Assembly (NCBI RefSeq): GCF_000739015.1
Contig: NZ_JPUG01000033.1
Span: 1-35,698, forward strand
Source of the DNA: Microvirga sp. BSC39
Lineage (GTDB): Bacteria; Pseudomonadota; Alphaproteobacteria; Rhizobiales; Beijerinckiaceae
Reading direction: 5' to 3'
DNA length: 35,698 bases
The translations under genes were made by a program, and so were the position numbers. A model generated the notes under the pieces. That model had not been told where the DNA came from and did no database searches. It worked only from the letters and a program-made list of their open reading frames with translations. This document shows positions 1 through 7,873 of the stretch, piece by piece; the stretch's first letter is position 1, and each line of letters opens with the position of its first letter.

Positions 1-739
1 CCTTGGCCAGGCGGCGGCAGCGTCCAAGCCAACCGAAGGTTCGCTCCACAACCCAGCGGCGCTTGAGGACCGCAAAGCCTTTGCCCGCGTCGGAGCGCTT
101 GATGATCTCGATGGTCCAGTGCCCAAGAGCGGCGACGGCGTCGCGCAGCTTGTCTCCCGCATAGCCACCATCGGCAAAGACATGGCGCAGCCAGGGATAG
201 AGGACGCGGATGGATGTCAGCACCTCCATCGCCCCGTCGCGGTCCTGGATGTCGGCGGGATGAGCGCGCAGCCCGACCAGATGGCCTTGCGTGTCGGTGA
301 TGATGTGGCGCTTGCGGCCCTTGATCTTCTTGCCGGCATCAAAGCCGCGCGGTCCACCGCTTTCCGTTGTCTTCACCGACTGACTGTCGATCACGCCCGC
401 GGATGGGCTCGCCTCCCGGCCGACCCTCTCGCGCGAGGCGGCCACAAGGGCATGGTTGATCCGCTCGAACGTGCCATCCCGTGACCAGGCATAGAAATAG
501 CTCTGCACAGTGGAGTATGGCGGAAACTCCTTGGGCAACTGGCGCCATTGGCAACCGGTCGCGGCCAGATACAGGATCGCCTCAACCACCGCCCGCAGAC
601 ATGTGGTGCGGGGACGGCCGATCCGCCGGGCGGCGGGCATGAAGGGCTTGATCAGCGCCCATTCGGCATCGGTGAGATTGCTTGCATAACGCAGTCCGTC
701 TCGCCGATAGTGTCGGCGAGTGGCCTCAGTCCAAACCAT
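1..739 (-). CDS. IS5-family transposase (3' end beyond window)
   Basis: This gene encodes the DDE transposase that cuts and joins the IS ends. Reading from ATG at 739 gives 246 residues without a stop up to the window edge. Residues 1-85 form the N-terminal domain typical of the group (NLTDAEWALIKPF near 21-33, CQWRQLPKEFPPYSTV near 63-78). The catalytic triad is visible: D118 in VIDSQSVKTTESGG, D190 in FADGGYAGDKL and E232 in VVERTFGWL. Unlike many relatives that split the transposase into two overlapping frames, this one is in a single frame. Only the last few codons after RRLAK are missing, so the copy looks intact and possibly active. The start MVWTEATRRHYRRDG is the usual one for the group. 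Confidence 0.93.
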   Translation of the reverse strand, partial: MVWTEATRRHYRRDGLRYASNLTDAEWALIKPFMPAARRIGRPRTTCLRAVVEAILYLAATGCQWRQLPKEFPPYSTVQSYFYAWSRDGTFERINHALVAASRERVGREASPSAGVIDSQSVKTTESGGPRGFDAGKKIKGRKRHIITDTQGHLVGLRAHPADIQDRDGAMEVLTSIRVLYPWLRHVFADGGYAGDKLRDAVAALGHWTIEIIKRSDAGKGFAVLKRRWVVERTFGWLGRCRRLAK

Positions 740-816
740 CGTGAACTCCATCGAATCTTCGCAAATCCGACGGAATCACAAGGGCTTGAAGCCACTCAAC
801 CTTTTTCAGTCAGCCT
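1..816 (-). mobile_element. IS5-family insertion sequence, one end only
   Basis: The window begins inside this element. It contains the 5' part of a DDE transposase and the transposase-start-side terminus. The outer end is placed at about 816 because the reading frame of the interrupted DUF2971 gene changes there, and because the next four bases (817-820, ctaa) fit the YTAR target site that IS5-family elements duplicate. The other end and the second copy of the target duplication lie outside the window, so the terminal inverted repeat cannot be confirmed. Assignment to the family is firm from the transposase; the exact boundary is an inference. Confidence 0.85.
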
Positions 817-1166
817 CTAAAGCCAATGGCCAAGCCGCTATAATTGGCTCCATAAGCTCCCCACATCGGAAGTTCATCAGCAGAGACTGAGAAGCAGCAA
901 CAAAAGGCTTGAACATTGTTCCGTGAGGCAGCTAAGTGCCCCGCCAGAATGGATAGAAATTGCCCTCGTTCGCCTCGGTATTCATCGAGCCGAATTGATT
1001 TTAATGCATCGATGAATTTGTCATATCCAAGCTTGATCTCTCTAGGGTCATTGGCTGAGGCCAAATCCGGGAACCAAAGCCGCTTTGACCCGATGATCCC
1101 GTAAAAAGCTTCCTTTGAACAATATTGGAAGAGAGTTTGAGTCGGTCGATGCTCTAGGAAGGCCAT
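810..1166 (-). pseudogene. DUF2971 family protein, truncated by the IS
   Basis: This is the N-terminal 116 or so residues of a DUF2971 protein, a family of unknown biochemical function often found in accessory or defence-rich regions. The family hallmarks are visible: a 'hot-spot' opening (TLFQYCSKEAFYGIIGS), a LWFPDLASANDPREI segment that matches the family's LW-x-D-x3-NDP/SxE block, and MWGAYGANYSGLAIGF, matching the family's MWxxYxxxxxGxxIGF motif. Family members are usually 230-300 residues. The genuine frame ends at GFR; the last codon and the TGA stop (810-812) come from the IS terminus. The region is visibly more AT-rich than its neighbours, suggesting that it was acquired. It is transcribed in the same direction as nrdJ but lies beyond a strong hairpin. 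ATG at 1166 is preceded by GAAGGG. Confidence 0.82.
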
Positions 1167-1208
1167 ATCAACCCTTCACATCATGTTCTTCATCTTCACG
1201 ATTCATAA

Positions 1209-1244
1209 CTGTGGCCGCCATTGGCGGCCACAGCTTGTTTTCTT
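1209..1244. terminator. Strong hairpin after nrdJ
   Basis: A perfect 11-bp stem (1209-1219 with 1223-1233) closes a 3-nt loop, 32 bases beyond the nrdJ stop. It has a T-rich tail on the plus strand (cttgttttctt) and an A/T-rich flank on the other side, so it may work in both directions. It probably ends nrdJ transcription, although the U-run on the nrdJ side is weak. Confidence 0.6.
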
Positions 1245-1264
1245 ATGCAAGTTCTTAGTGGAAC

Positions 1265-4200
1265 CTACGAGCACCCGGTCGTACTCCCGCAGGTATCGCA
1301 CTTCAAGCAGGTCCCGTTCCGCACCAGCGTGAAGTTCGCACATTCAGGGCAGGCTTCGCCGACATAGCCCTTCATCTTGGCCTCGGCGCGCCGGTCGGCG
1401 ACGGATGGGGCCGTGAAGGCGAGCTTGGACATCTCGGCTTCGCCGACCGGCTTCTCCTCCGCCTGCACGGCAGGCTGAGCGAGCTCACCCTTGAGCGCCG
1501 TCGCGCCGACCGTCATGCCGGTCGTTCGCTGAGTAATGCCGGTGGCGCTGCCACCACCGCCGGGGATGAGCATGAGGCGGTCGGAGTTGCCGCGCACGAA
1601 GCCGCGGGACACGATGGCCGTGGCGGGGGCGGGCTCCGGCGCCTTCGACTGGTCCTCGCCCTTGCCGATGGTGGTGGGGCCTGCTTCCGACGGGTCCACG
1701 TGGGCGAGGTCGTTGCGGCCGAGATAGGACACGGCGAGCTCGCGGAACACGTAGTCGAGGATCGAGGTGGCCGACTTGATGCGCTCGTTGCCCTGGACGA
1801 AGCCGGCCGGCTCGAAGCGCGTGAAGGTGAAGGCCTCCACGTATTCCTCCAGCGGCACGCCGTATTGCAGGCCGAGCGAGATCGCGATGGCGAAGTTGTT
1901 CATCATGGCCCGGAAGGCGGCGCCTTCCTTGTGCATGTCGATGAAGATCTCGCCGAGGCGTCCATCGTCGTATTCGCCGGTGTGGAGATACACCTTGTGG
2001 CCGCCGACCACGGCCTTCTGGATGTAGCTCTTGCGGCGATCCGGCATCTTCTCGCGCTCGCGGATCCGCTCCACGCGCTCGATCACCTTCTCGACGATCT
2101 TCTCCGACACGTGGGCGGCCTTGGCGGCGGCCGGCATGGCGGCCAGCGCTTCCACCGCGTCGTCCGCATCCTCGTCCTCATCGGCGATGAGGGCGGAGTT
2201 CAGCGGCTGCGAGAGCTTGGAGCCGTCGCGGTAGAGGGCGTTCGCCTTGAGCGCCAGCTTCCACGACAGCATGTAGGCGTTCTTGCAATCCTCGACGGTG
2301 GCGTCGTTGGGCATGTTGATGGTCTTGGAGATCGCACCCGAGATGAAGGGCTGCGAGGCCGCCATCATGCGGATGTGGCTTTCCACCGAGAGGTAGCGCT
2401 TGCCGATCTTGCCGCACGGGTTGGCGCAGTCGAAGACCGGGTAGTGCTCGACCTTGAGGAACGGCGCGCCTTCCAGCGTCATCGCTCCGCAGATGTGGAT
2501 GTTCGCGGCTTCCACATCGGCCTTCGAGAAGCCGAGGAAGGTGAGCAGGTCGAAGGACGGATCGTTGAGCTTGTCCGCCGGGACCTTGAGGGTGCCGGTG
2601 AGGAAGTCCTCGCCCAGCGTCCAGCGGTTGAACACGAACTTGATGTCGAAGGCCGATTTCAGGCCCTTCTCCACCGCGTCGATCTTGTCGTCCGTGAAGC
2701 CCTTGGCGCGCAGCGAGCCCGGGTTGACGGCGGGCGCCTGCTTCATCGAGCCGTGGCCGACCGCATAGGCCTCGATCTCGGCGATCTCATGCTCGCGGTA
2801 GCCGAGGGCACGCAGCGCATCGGGCACGGCCCGGTTGATGATCTTGAAGTAGCCGCCGCCGGCGAGCTTCTTGAACTTCACGAGGGCGAAGTCGGGCTCG
2901 ATGCCGGTGGTGTCGCAATCCATCACGAGGCCGATCGTGCCGGTGGGCGCGATGACGGTGGATTGCGCGTTGCGGTAGCCGTTCTTCTCGCCGAGCTCCA
3001 GGGCCTTGTCCCAGGCGGACTTGGCATGGGCGACGAGGTCGGCATCCGGGCAGGAGGCGTGATCGAGCGGGACCGGGTTGACGGCTAGGCCCTCATAGCC
3101 CTGAGCCTCCCCGTGCGCCGCGCGGCGATGGTTGCGGATCACGCGCAGCATGTGCTTCGCGTTGGCCTTGTAGTTCGGGAAGGGCCCGAGCTCACCGGCC
3201 ATCTCGGCCGAGGTGGCATAGGACACGCCGGTCATGATCGCCGTGATCGCGCCGCCGAGCGCACGGCCGGCATCGCTATCGTAGGGCAGGCCCATGGTCA
3301 TGAGCAGGCCGCCGATATTCGCGAAGCCGAGGCCGAGGGTGCGGTACTCATAGGAGAGCTGCGCGATCTCCTTGGACGGGAACTGCGCCATCATCACGGA
3401 GATCTCGAGCACCACCGTCCAGAGGCGGCAGGCATGCTCGAAGGATTCCGCGTCGAACTTGTGGTTCTGGCGGTCGAAGAACTGCAGCAGGTTAGCGGAG
3501 GCCAGGTTGCAGGCCGTGTCGTCCAGGAACATGTATTCCGAGCAGGGGTTCGACGCCCGGATGCGGCCACCGGCAGGGCTGGTGTGCCAGTCGTTCATGG
3601 TGGTGTTGAAGTGCAGGCCGGGATCGGCGGACGCCCAGGCGGCGTGGCCGATCTGCTCCCACAGGTCGCGGGCCTTGAGGGTCTTCACCACCTTGCCGTC
3701 CTTGCGGGCGGTGAGGTGCCAGTCGGCATCGTTCTCGACGGCGCGCAGGAAGTCGTCGGTGAGCGAGACGGAGTTGTTGGAGTTCTGGCCGGAGACGGTC
3801 AGATACGCTTCCGAATCCCAATCGGTGTCGTACACGGGGAAGTCGATATCCGTGTAGCCCTGCTTGGCGAACTGGATGACGCGCTTGATGTAGTTGTCCG
3901 GGATCTGCACCCGGCGGGCCATCTTGATTTCCTTCTTCAGAGCCGGGTTCTTCTCTGGATCGAAGCAGGCATCGCCTTCGGCCTCGCAGTTGATGCAGGC
4001 CTTCATGATGGCCTTGAGGTGCTTGGCGGCGAGCTTGGAGCCGGTGACGAGGGCCGCGACCTTCTGCTCCTCCTTCACCTTCCAGTCGATGTAGCTCTCG
4101 ATATCCGGGTGATCGACGTCGACCACCACCATCTTGGCGGCGCGGCGCGTGGTGCCGCCCGACTTGATCGCGCCGGCAGCCCGGTCGCCGATCTTGAGGA

Positions 4201-4969
4201 AGCTCATGAGGCCGGACGAGCGGCCGCCGCCGGAGAGCTTTTCGCCCTCGCCGCGCAGCTTGGAGAAGTTGGAGCCGGTGCCGGAGCCGTACTTGAACAG
4301 GCGCGCCTCGCGGACCCATAGGTCCATGATGCCGCCCTCGTTCACCAGGTCGTCCTCGACGCCCTGGATGAAGCAGGCATGTGGCTGCGGGTGCTCGTAG
4401 GACGACTTGGACTTGGTCAGCTTGCCGGTCTTGTAGTCCACGTAATAGTGGCCCTGGCCGGGGCCGTCGATGCCGTAGGCCCAATGCAGGCCGGTGTTGA
4501 ACCATTGCGGGGAGTTCGGCGCCACCATCTGGTTGGCGAGCATGAAGCGCAGCTCGTCATAGAAGGCCTGGGCGTCTTCCTCGGACGAGAAATAGCCGCC
4601 CTTCCAGCCCCAGTAGGTCCAGCAGCCGGCGAGGCGGTCGAACACCTGCTTGGAGGAGATCTCGGAGCCGAGGCGCTGATCCTCGGGGAGAGAGGAGAGG
4701 GCGGCCTCGTCGGGCACGGAGCGCCACAGCCAGGACGGGACGTCGTTCTCCTCGACCTTCTTCAGGCGGGCCGGCACGCCGGCCTTGCGGAAATACTTCT
4801 GGGCCAGCACGTCGGAGGCCACCTGGCTCCAGGTCTCGGGAACCTCGATGTTCTCGAGCTTGAACACCACCGAGCCATCCGGATTGCGGATCTCGCTCGT
4901 GGCGAGCCGGAAGGCGAGGGAGGAATAAGGCGATTGGCCAGACTTCGTATAACGCCGCTCGATCCGCAT
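1265..4969 (-). CDS. nrdJ: Adenosylcobalamin-dependent (class II) ribonucleoside-diphosphate reductase
   Basis: NrdJ reduces ribonucleotides to deoxyribonucleotides in the cytoplasm, using adenosylcobalamin to generate a thiyl radical, and does so independently of oxygen. The 1,234-residue length is typical of the long alphaproteobacterial form. Visible landmarks are [16 protein letters not shown] near residue 150, [20 protein letters not shown] near 230, [21 protein letters not shown] near 480, the cysteine-rich ICGAMTLEG...[13 protein letters not shown] block near 825-860, [16 protein letters not shown] near 875-890, and a C-terminal tail with CPEC, CLKC and CGSTTGCS cysteines that can serve as redox shuttle or metal ligands. 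ATG at 4969 has AGGA eight bases upstream. Its control region carries NrdR and DnaA sites (5226-5320) and a long structured leader. The gene stands alone and ends before the hairpin at 1209. Confidence 0.97.
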   Translation of the reverse strand: MRIERRYTKSGQSPYSSLAFRLATSEIRNPDGSVVFKLENIEVPETWSQVASDVLAQKYFRKAGVPARLKKVEENDVPSWLWRSVPDEAALSSLPEDQRLGSEISSKQVFDRLAGCWTYWGWKGGYFSSEEDAQAFYDELRFMLANQMVAPNSPQWFNTGLHWAYGIDGPGQGHYYVDYKTGKLTKSKSSYEHPQPHACFIQGVEDDLVNEGGIMDLWVREARLFKYGSGTGSNFSKLRGEGEKLSGGGRSSGLMSFLKIGDRAAGAIKSGGTTRRAAKMVVVDVDHPDIESYIDWKVKEEQKVAALVTGSKLAAKHLKAIMKACINCEAEGDACFDPEKNPALKKEIKMARRVQIPDNYIKRVIQFAKQGYTDIDFPVYDTDWDSEAYLTVSGQNSNNSVSLTDDFLRAVENDADWHLTARKDGKVVKTLKARDLWEQIGHAAWASADPGLHFNTTMNDWHTSPAGGRIRASNPCSEYMFLDDTACNLASANLLQFFDRQNHKFDAESFEHACRLWTVVLEISVMMAQFPSKEIAQLSYEYRTLGLGFANIGGLLMTMGLPYDSDAGRALGGAITAIMTGVSYATSAEMAGELGPFPNYKANAKHMLRVIRNHRRAAHGEAQGYEGLAVNPVPLDHASCPDADLVAHAKSAWDKALELGEKNGYRNAQSTVIAPTGTIGLVMDCDTTGIEPDFALVKFKKLAGGGYFKIINRAVPDALRALGYREHEIAEIEAYAVGHGSMKQAPAVNPGSLRAKGFTDDKIDAVEKGLKSAFDIKFVFNRWTLGEDFLTGTLKVPADKLNDPSFDLLTFLGFSKADVEAANIHICGAMTLEGAPFLKVEHYPVFDCANPCGKIGKRYLSVESHIRMMAASQPFISGAISKTINMPNDATVEDCKNAYMLSWKLALKANALYRDGSKLSQPLNSALIADEDEDADDAVEALAAMPAAAKAAHVSEKIVEKVIERVERIREREKMPDRRKSYIQKAVVGGHKVYLHTGEYDDGRLGEIFIDMHKEGAAFRAMMNNFAIAISLGLQYGVPLEEYVEAFTFTRFEPAGFVQGNERIKSATSILDYVFRELAVSYLGRNDLAHVDPSEAGPTTIGKGEDQSKAPEPAPATAIVSRGFVRGNSDRLMLIPGGGGSATGITQRTTGMTVGATALKGELAQPAVQAEEKPVGEAEMSKLAFTAPSVADRRAEAKMKGYVGEACPECANFTLVRNGTCLKCDTCGSTTGCS

Positions 4970-5219
4970 AGGTCACATCCTAAGTATTGAGGACAAACGT
5001 CCCCATGGCCGCGATTTGCCCCGCAGCTCATCAGCCCATAATTATTGTTCGACGCCCCAACGATCCGCTCTTTCGGATCGCCCACGCAACACGCCTGAGT
5101 TACGGTCCCCTTCGGGCGTCACAGGTGGCGCGGCAACAAGGTTGCCACGGGCTCTGACGCCTGCTCTGGGGAGTGTTCAACCGGCCCTTTCAGGCTGGTC
5201 GCCGGTCTCTGGTCGGCAC
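4970..5219 (-). promoter_or_regulatory. Long structured 5' leader of nrdJ (candidate RNA element)
   Basis: About 250 nt separate the predicted nrdJ transcription start from its ATG. Read on the minus strand, the leader folds into nested helices: 5173-5177 with 5088-5092 (AACAC/GTGTT), 5168-5171 with 5107-5110 (CCCC/GGGG), 5156-5161 with 5115-5120 (GGCGTC/GACGCC), and an inner hairpin 5141-5146 with 5132-5137 (GGCAAC/GTTGCC). A separate 7-bp hairpin (5061-5067/5074-5080) follows, then the Shine-Dalgarno. I do not find the conserved cobalamin-riboswitch core or B12 box in the expected order. Comparative-genomics work has, to my recollection, named a candidate RNA motif after nrdJ; whether this leader belongs to it must be tested. 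Confidence 0.5.
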
Positions 5220-5225
5220 CCCGGC

Positions 5226-5255
5226 AAGCTAGTCGTGTTGCGAGCCTCACGTCAA
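5226..5255 (-). promoter_or_regulatory. Predicted nrdJ promoter
   Basis: On the minus strand TTGACG (5250-5255) and TAGCTT (5226-5231) are separated by 18 bases and resemble sigma-70 -35 and -10 boxes. The -35 lies inside the downstream NrdR half of the tandem operator, which fits repression by blocking RNA polymerase. This is a prediction from sequence only. Confidence 0.5.
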
Positions 5256-5297
5256 GAACTAGTGTCGCGGCTCACGGTTCCGAACTATATGTTGTGT
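5250..5297 (-). promoter_or_regulatory. Tandem NrdR boxes upstream of nrdJ
   Basis: NrdR is the ATP/dATP-sensing repressor of ribonucleotide reductase genes and binds pairs of 16-bp boxes close to acaCwAtATaTwGtgt. The plus-strand 16-mer at 5282-5297 (GAACTATATGTTGTGT) matches at 13 of 16 positions. A weaker box at 5250-5265 (10 of 16) starts exactly 32 bp away, the three-helical-turn spacing expected of NrdR pairs. The nrdR gene itself is not in this window. Confidence 0.72.
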
Positions 5298-5311
5298 GTA
5301 GCTGTGAGAAT

Positions 5312-5320
5312 TGTGGATAA
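5312..5320 (-). promoter_or_regulatory. Perfect DnaA box (TTATCCACA)
   Basis: The 9-mer matches the strongest DnaA box exactly and lies 14 bp upstream of the first NrdR box. DnaA control of a ribonucleotide reductase promoter is known for E. coli nrdAB. Here it would link dNTP supply to replication initiation. The site sits within a 17-bp inverted repeat (AATTGT-N5-ACAATT, 5309-5325), so another dimeric regulator is also possible. Confidence 0.5.
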
Positions 5321-5325
5321 CAATT

Positions 5326-5647
5326 GCCCCTCCGGCTAAGCCTCTCAGACTCCTCCGAGAATCCGTTCCCGATTTTTGCAATGGCCAAGCTTCGCCGGCT
5401 CAGGGACACACCTCGAGTCATGCTTAACGGCGGGTCAATGTTGTGCCGGCGCATCAATCCATGGTGCAGGTCTGCGGCGACAGGATCTGACCCGAAATGG
5501 CCCCATTGCGGGAAATTCCGCTCCCGCCGCTGGGGAAGGGGCGAGTCGGAGAATCAGAGCGGGTTTTCGCGACCGCGAAGGCTGGACTTCGTACATCGCA
5601 GCGGCCATATTCCGCGCAAATTCACGAACCCCTTCGGCGGCAGCAGC
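5326..5647. other. Intergenic region before the NDUFA12 gene
   Basis: The reading frame of the downstream gene stays open through this stretch, but the translation (proline/arginine-rich, no recognisable homology) does not look like protein and precedes a clear family N-terminus. A weak promoter-like pair is CTGGAC (about 5582) and CATATT (about 5606) on the plus strand. I see no RNA gene or strong repeat. Confidence 0.4.
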
Positions 5648-6061
5648 ATGAAAGAGTTTTTCACCCAGTTCTTCACCTGGTGGAACGGACAGACCCTCGG
5701 CACCCGATTCTTCACCTGGCGCAAGGGCGTGTTCGTGGGCACGGACGAGTTCGGCAACACCTACTACCGCTATGTGCAGGCGCAGGCGATCGACTCGAAT
5801 GTGGGCGCCGAGCGCCGCTGGGTCGTCTATAATGGCGAGGCGGATGCGTCGAAGGTGCCCCCCGGCTGGCGCGCTTGGCTGTGCCACAACGGCGATGTGC
5901 CTCCCAGTGAGGAAGCCTACCAGCCTCGCCCGTGGGAGAAGCCCTATGTGCCGAACATGACCGGCACGGCGCAGGCCTACCGCCCGCAAGGGTCGCACCT
6001 CTCCACCGGCCAGCGCCCGGCCGCCACCGGCGATTACGTGCCGTGGTCACCAGGGGAGTGA
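5648..6061 (+). CDS. NADH:ubiquinone oxidoreductase accessory subunit, NDUFA12 family
   Basis: This encodes the bacterial homologue of the 17.2-kDa accessory subunit (NDUFA12/B17.2) of respiratory complex I, which sits at the membrane-peripheral arm junction in alphaproteobacteria. The 137-residue length is normal. Family marks are TWWNGQTLGTRFFTWRKG at the N-terminus, VGTDEFGNTYYR, RRWVVYNGEADASKVPPGW near residues 60-78, and a proline-rich C-terminus (PWEKPYVPNMTGT then YRPQGS). ATG at 5648 is chosen because the family N-terminus begins with MKEFFTQFFTWW; an in-frame extension to 5324 is not supported. There is no strong Shine-Dalgarno. The complex I core operon is not nearby, as is usual. 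Confidence 0.93.
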   Translation: MKEFFTQFFTWWNGQTLGTRFFTWRKGVFVGTDEFGNTYYRYVQAQAIDSNVGAERRWVVYNGEADASKVPPGWRAWLCHNGDVPPSEEAYQPRPWEKPYVPNMTGTAQAYRPQGSHLSTGQRPAATGDYVPWSPGE

Positions 6062-6086
6062 GGCTGCAGGCAGCCTCCTCACCCTC

Positions 6087-6314
6087 ATGCTGAAGAAAAC
6101 CCGAGATCGCACCTGCATCGAATGCGGCCTGCCCTGCGGTCACCCGGATTTCGCCTATCATGCCGGCCGGGTCGAGAGCGGGCCGGCCTATTGGTCGGAG
6201 CGGGGCCTTCTGTGTTCCCATGCCTGCTCGACGGCGCATTTCGAGAAGCGCGTGGCGCAGGGCGACCCGATGAGCGAGCCGGCGCCGAATCCGCTGGAGC
6301 AGAACTGGCCTTGA
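6087..6314 (+). CDS. Small cysteine-rich protein, possibly metal-binding
   Basis: A 75-residue protein begins 25 bases after the NDUFA12 gene and is probably co-transcribed with it. It contains CIECGLPCGH near residues 10-20 and CSHACSTAHF near 43-52, a CxxC...CxH plus CxHxC arrangement that could hold a zinc ion. The last 15 residues are acidic/proline-rich and look disordered. I do not recognise the family. A hairpin (6060-6067/6070-6077) spans the preceding stop codon and there is no obvious Shine-Dalgarno, so translation may be coupled to the upstream gene. A function in complex I assembly would be pure guesswork. Confidence 0.65.
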   Translation: MLKKTRDRTCIECGLPCGHPDFAYHAGRVESGPAYWSERGLLCSHACSTAHFEKRVAQGDPMSEPAPNPLEQNWP

Positions 6315-6331
6315 AGGCTGGCTGCGATTTA

Positions 6332-6429
6332 TGTCATCCCCGGCGCACGAAGTGCGGGAAGGGGATCCATAGCGCGGTGAGAATAATTGGATTCCCTTCC
6401 CCTCCGCTGCGCTCCGGCCGGGAATGACA
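6332..6429. repeat. Interspersed palindromic repeat, copy A
   Basis: The ends are inverted repeats (tgtcatccccggc at the left, gccgggaatgaca at the right) enclosing a divergent centre. The same terminal sequence occurs at 14447-14591, 15532-15565 and 16806-16950. This type of element is common between genes in Hyphomicrobiales genomes. Here it separates the end of the cysteine-rich gene from the convergent beta-helix protein gene, and may act as a terminator or mRNA-stabilising structure. Confidence 0.75.
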
Positions 6430-6445
6430 GGCGGTTCATTTCCGT

Positions 6446-7063
6446 TCAGGCTTTGGGATGAAAGTAGGACTGGCGCCTCACAGGCGCCTCGGCGAAGAGG
6501 CCGAAAGCCTGAATCACATGGCCCTGCGGAATATCGATGTTCCGCGCCACGCCGGAGCCTTTCAGAACGCCGCCGCGCTCGTCGGGCTCCGGATCGCGGT
6601 AGGTGCCGCCATCCCCCAGGGTGCAGTTCTGGCAGCGGATCGGACCCAGGATCTGGGCACCGCGGCCGATGCGGTTCGACAGAGTGAGCGATCCGCCGCC
6701 GAGGAGGCGGGCGCCGTCGCCAATCTCGACGATCTCACCCGCGCCAGCCTTGATCGTGAAGCCGCCTTCCTCACCGATCTCGGCCTCTGCCGCAACCGTG
6801 ACCATCCCACCCATCGCGACGATGCGCGTGCCGGGAAAGAGATTCGTCCGGCTGCCGACCGCAATGCGGCCTCCATCGGAAACCTGGAGGATGACATTGG
6901 GCCAGAGGGTCACGCCGTCATGTAGCTGCACATCGGTCGAAATGAGGATGGAGCCGGGCTCCGGGATCAAAACGCCGCGATGGCTGAGAGCAGTGGTTTC
7001 CGCAAGCGACAGGAAGCCCAGGCTCCCGCGGGCTGCATCGCGAGCGGCTTCGGCTTCGTTCAT
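6446..7063 (-). CDS. Left-handed beta-helix (hexapeptide-like) protein
   Basis: The 205-residue protein is made of short hydrophobic turns such as GVLIPEPGSILISTDV, GVTLWPNVIL, IAVGSRTNLFPGTRIV and AEIGEEGGFTIKAG, which resemble the imperfect hexapeptide repeats of acyl- and nucleotidyltransferase beta-helices. No catalytic histidine loop typical of LbH acetyltransferases is evident, so enzyme activity is uncertain. The C-terminal part (GHVIQAFGLFAEAPVRR) is outside the helix. It is the last gene of the minus-strand run starting with DUF1428, after a 75-85-base gap. ATG at 7063 has AGGAAG ten bases upstream; a GTG at 7072 lies too close to it. Function unknown. Confidence 0.75.
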   Translation of the reverse strand: MNEAEAARDAARGSLGFLSLAETTALSHRGVLIPEPGSILISTDVQLHDGVTLWPNVILQVSDGGRIAVGSRTNLFPGTRIVAMGGMVTVAAEAEIGEEGGFTIKAGAGEIVEIGDGARLLGGGSLTLSNRIGRGAQILGPIRCQNCTLGDGGTYRDPEPDERGGVLKGSGVARNIDIPQGHVIQAFGLFAEAPVRRQSYFHPKA

Positions 7064-7147
7064 GGCGACCACGCTTCCTGGGATGGCTAACCACGGAAGC
7101 TTAGCGGATCGGTCCCAGAGGGTAAAACTCCGGAGACGTCGAGACGG

Positions 7148-7852
7148 TCACGCTCCGTAGCTCAGCTTCGGATCCCAGTCCGTGCCGCGGCCCTCAGGCG
7201 TCATGTCGAGCACGTTCCACAAGGGGGCGAGCTCCGGGGCGCCGCGGGGATCCTGGCCGGGATCGGCGGAATCGCCCGTCATCTCTCCGCTCCAGAAGTG
7301 CCGGATGGTGCCGTCGCGGCGCGAGAAGACGTTGAAGCTCGGGATCTCCGATCCATCCGGCAGGACGCCGTGATAATCGCGGGAGTAGTTGCCGTTGAGA
7401 TCGGTATAGAGCCGCAGGTTCGTCCAGCCGCGTTCCCGCTTCCAGGCGACCAGCCGCTCGATCGGCGAGCGCGCCACCACGGCGAGCGCCATGCGCTGCT
7501 GGACGTCGGCGGCGTTGCCTTCGAGCACGCCGAGCAGGTTAGTGCACATGGGGCAGGGGCGCTCGCGCTGCGGGCCGAACATGTAGCTGTAGACGGCGAG
7601 CGATTGCTTGTCGCCGAAGAGGTCGGCGAAGCTCACCGGGCCGTTCTCGCCCTCAAACCGGTAATCGCCGGTTACCTCGCCGCCGGGCGGCAGGGCGCGG
7701 CGTTGGGTTGCGACGCGCTCCAGATGGCGCCGCAGCTCGATCTCCTCCGCGAGCAGGGCGGCGCGCGCAGCGCGGTACTCGGCGCTCTCGTTCGGAAAGC
7801 GCACCGGCGAGCGGCGTGCGAGTTCTTCGGCAGGAATAAGCGTGTCGGTCAT
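7148..7852 (-). CDS. DUF899 family thioredoxin-like protein
   Basis: A 234-residue member of the DUF899 family, thioredoxin-fold proteins related to AhpC/TSA peroxiredoxins but without proven activity. Residues 1-60 are a helical N-terminus (RFPNESAEYRAARAALLAEE), then GDYRFEGENGPVSFADLFG starts the fold. RPCPMCTNLLGVL near residue 98 carries a CxxC pair that may be redox-active. The C-terminal half has LYTDLNGNYSRDYHG and FNVFSRRDGTIRHFWSGEM, both typical of the family. The start ATG at 7852 has a perfect GAGGAG six bases upstream. It follows the VOC gene by 21 bases, so it is probably the third gene of the operon controlled by the divergent MarR regulator. Confidence 0.9.
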   Translation of the reverse strand: MTDTLIPAEELARRSPVRFPNESAEYRAARAALLAEEIELRRHLERVATQRRALPPGGEVTGDYRFEGENGPVSFADLFGDKQSLAVYSYMFGPQRERPCPMCTNLLGVLEGNAADVQQRMALAVVARSPIERLVAWKRERGWTNLRLYTDLNGNYSRDYHGVLPDGSEIPSFNVFSRRDGTIRHFWSGEMTGDSADPGQDPRGAPELAPLWNVLDMTPEGRGTDWDPKLSYGA

Positions 7853-7873
7853 ACGATGCTCCTCAAGGCCGAC

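Noticed and set aside
1700..4321. Long plus-strand open frames (462 and 402 codons) opposite nrdJ
   Set aside because: They are antisense shadows of a GC-rich gene, with Gly/Ala/Val/His-rich low-information translation and no family motif.
5301..5325. lac-operator-like sequence (TTGTGGATAACAATT)
   Set aside because: The half-sites resemble lacO, but the spacing differs and there is no sugar gene nearby. The DnaA box explains the core better.
4970..5340. Cobalamin riboswitch upstream of nrdJ
   Set aside because: A B12-box-like CCAGAGACCGGC occurs (about 5198-5209, minus strand), but it is at the 5' end of the leader rather than the 3' end, has a deletion, and the conserved core segments are absent.
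5324..5647. N-terminal extension of the NDUFA12 protein
   Set aside because: The translation is Arg/Ser/Pro-rich without homology and spans the nrdJ control region; the family N-terminus starts at 5648.
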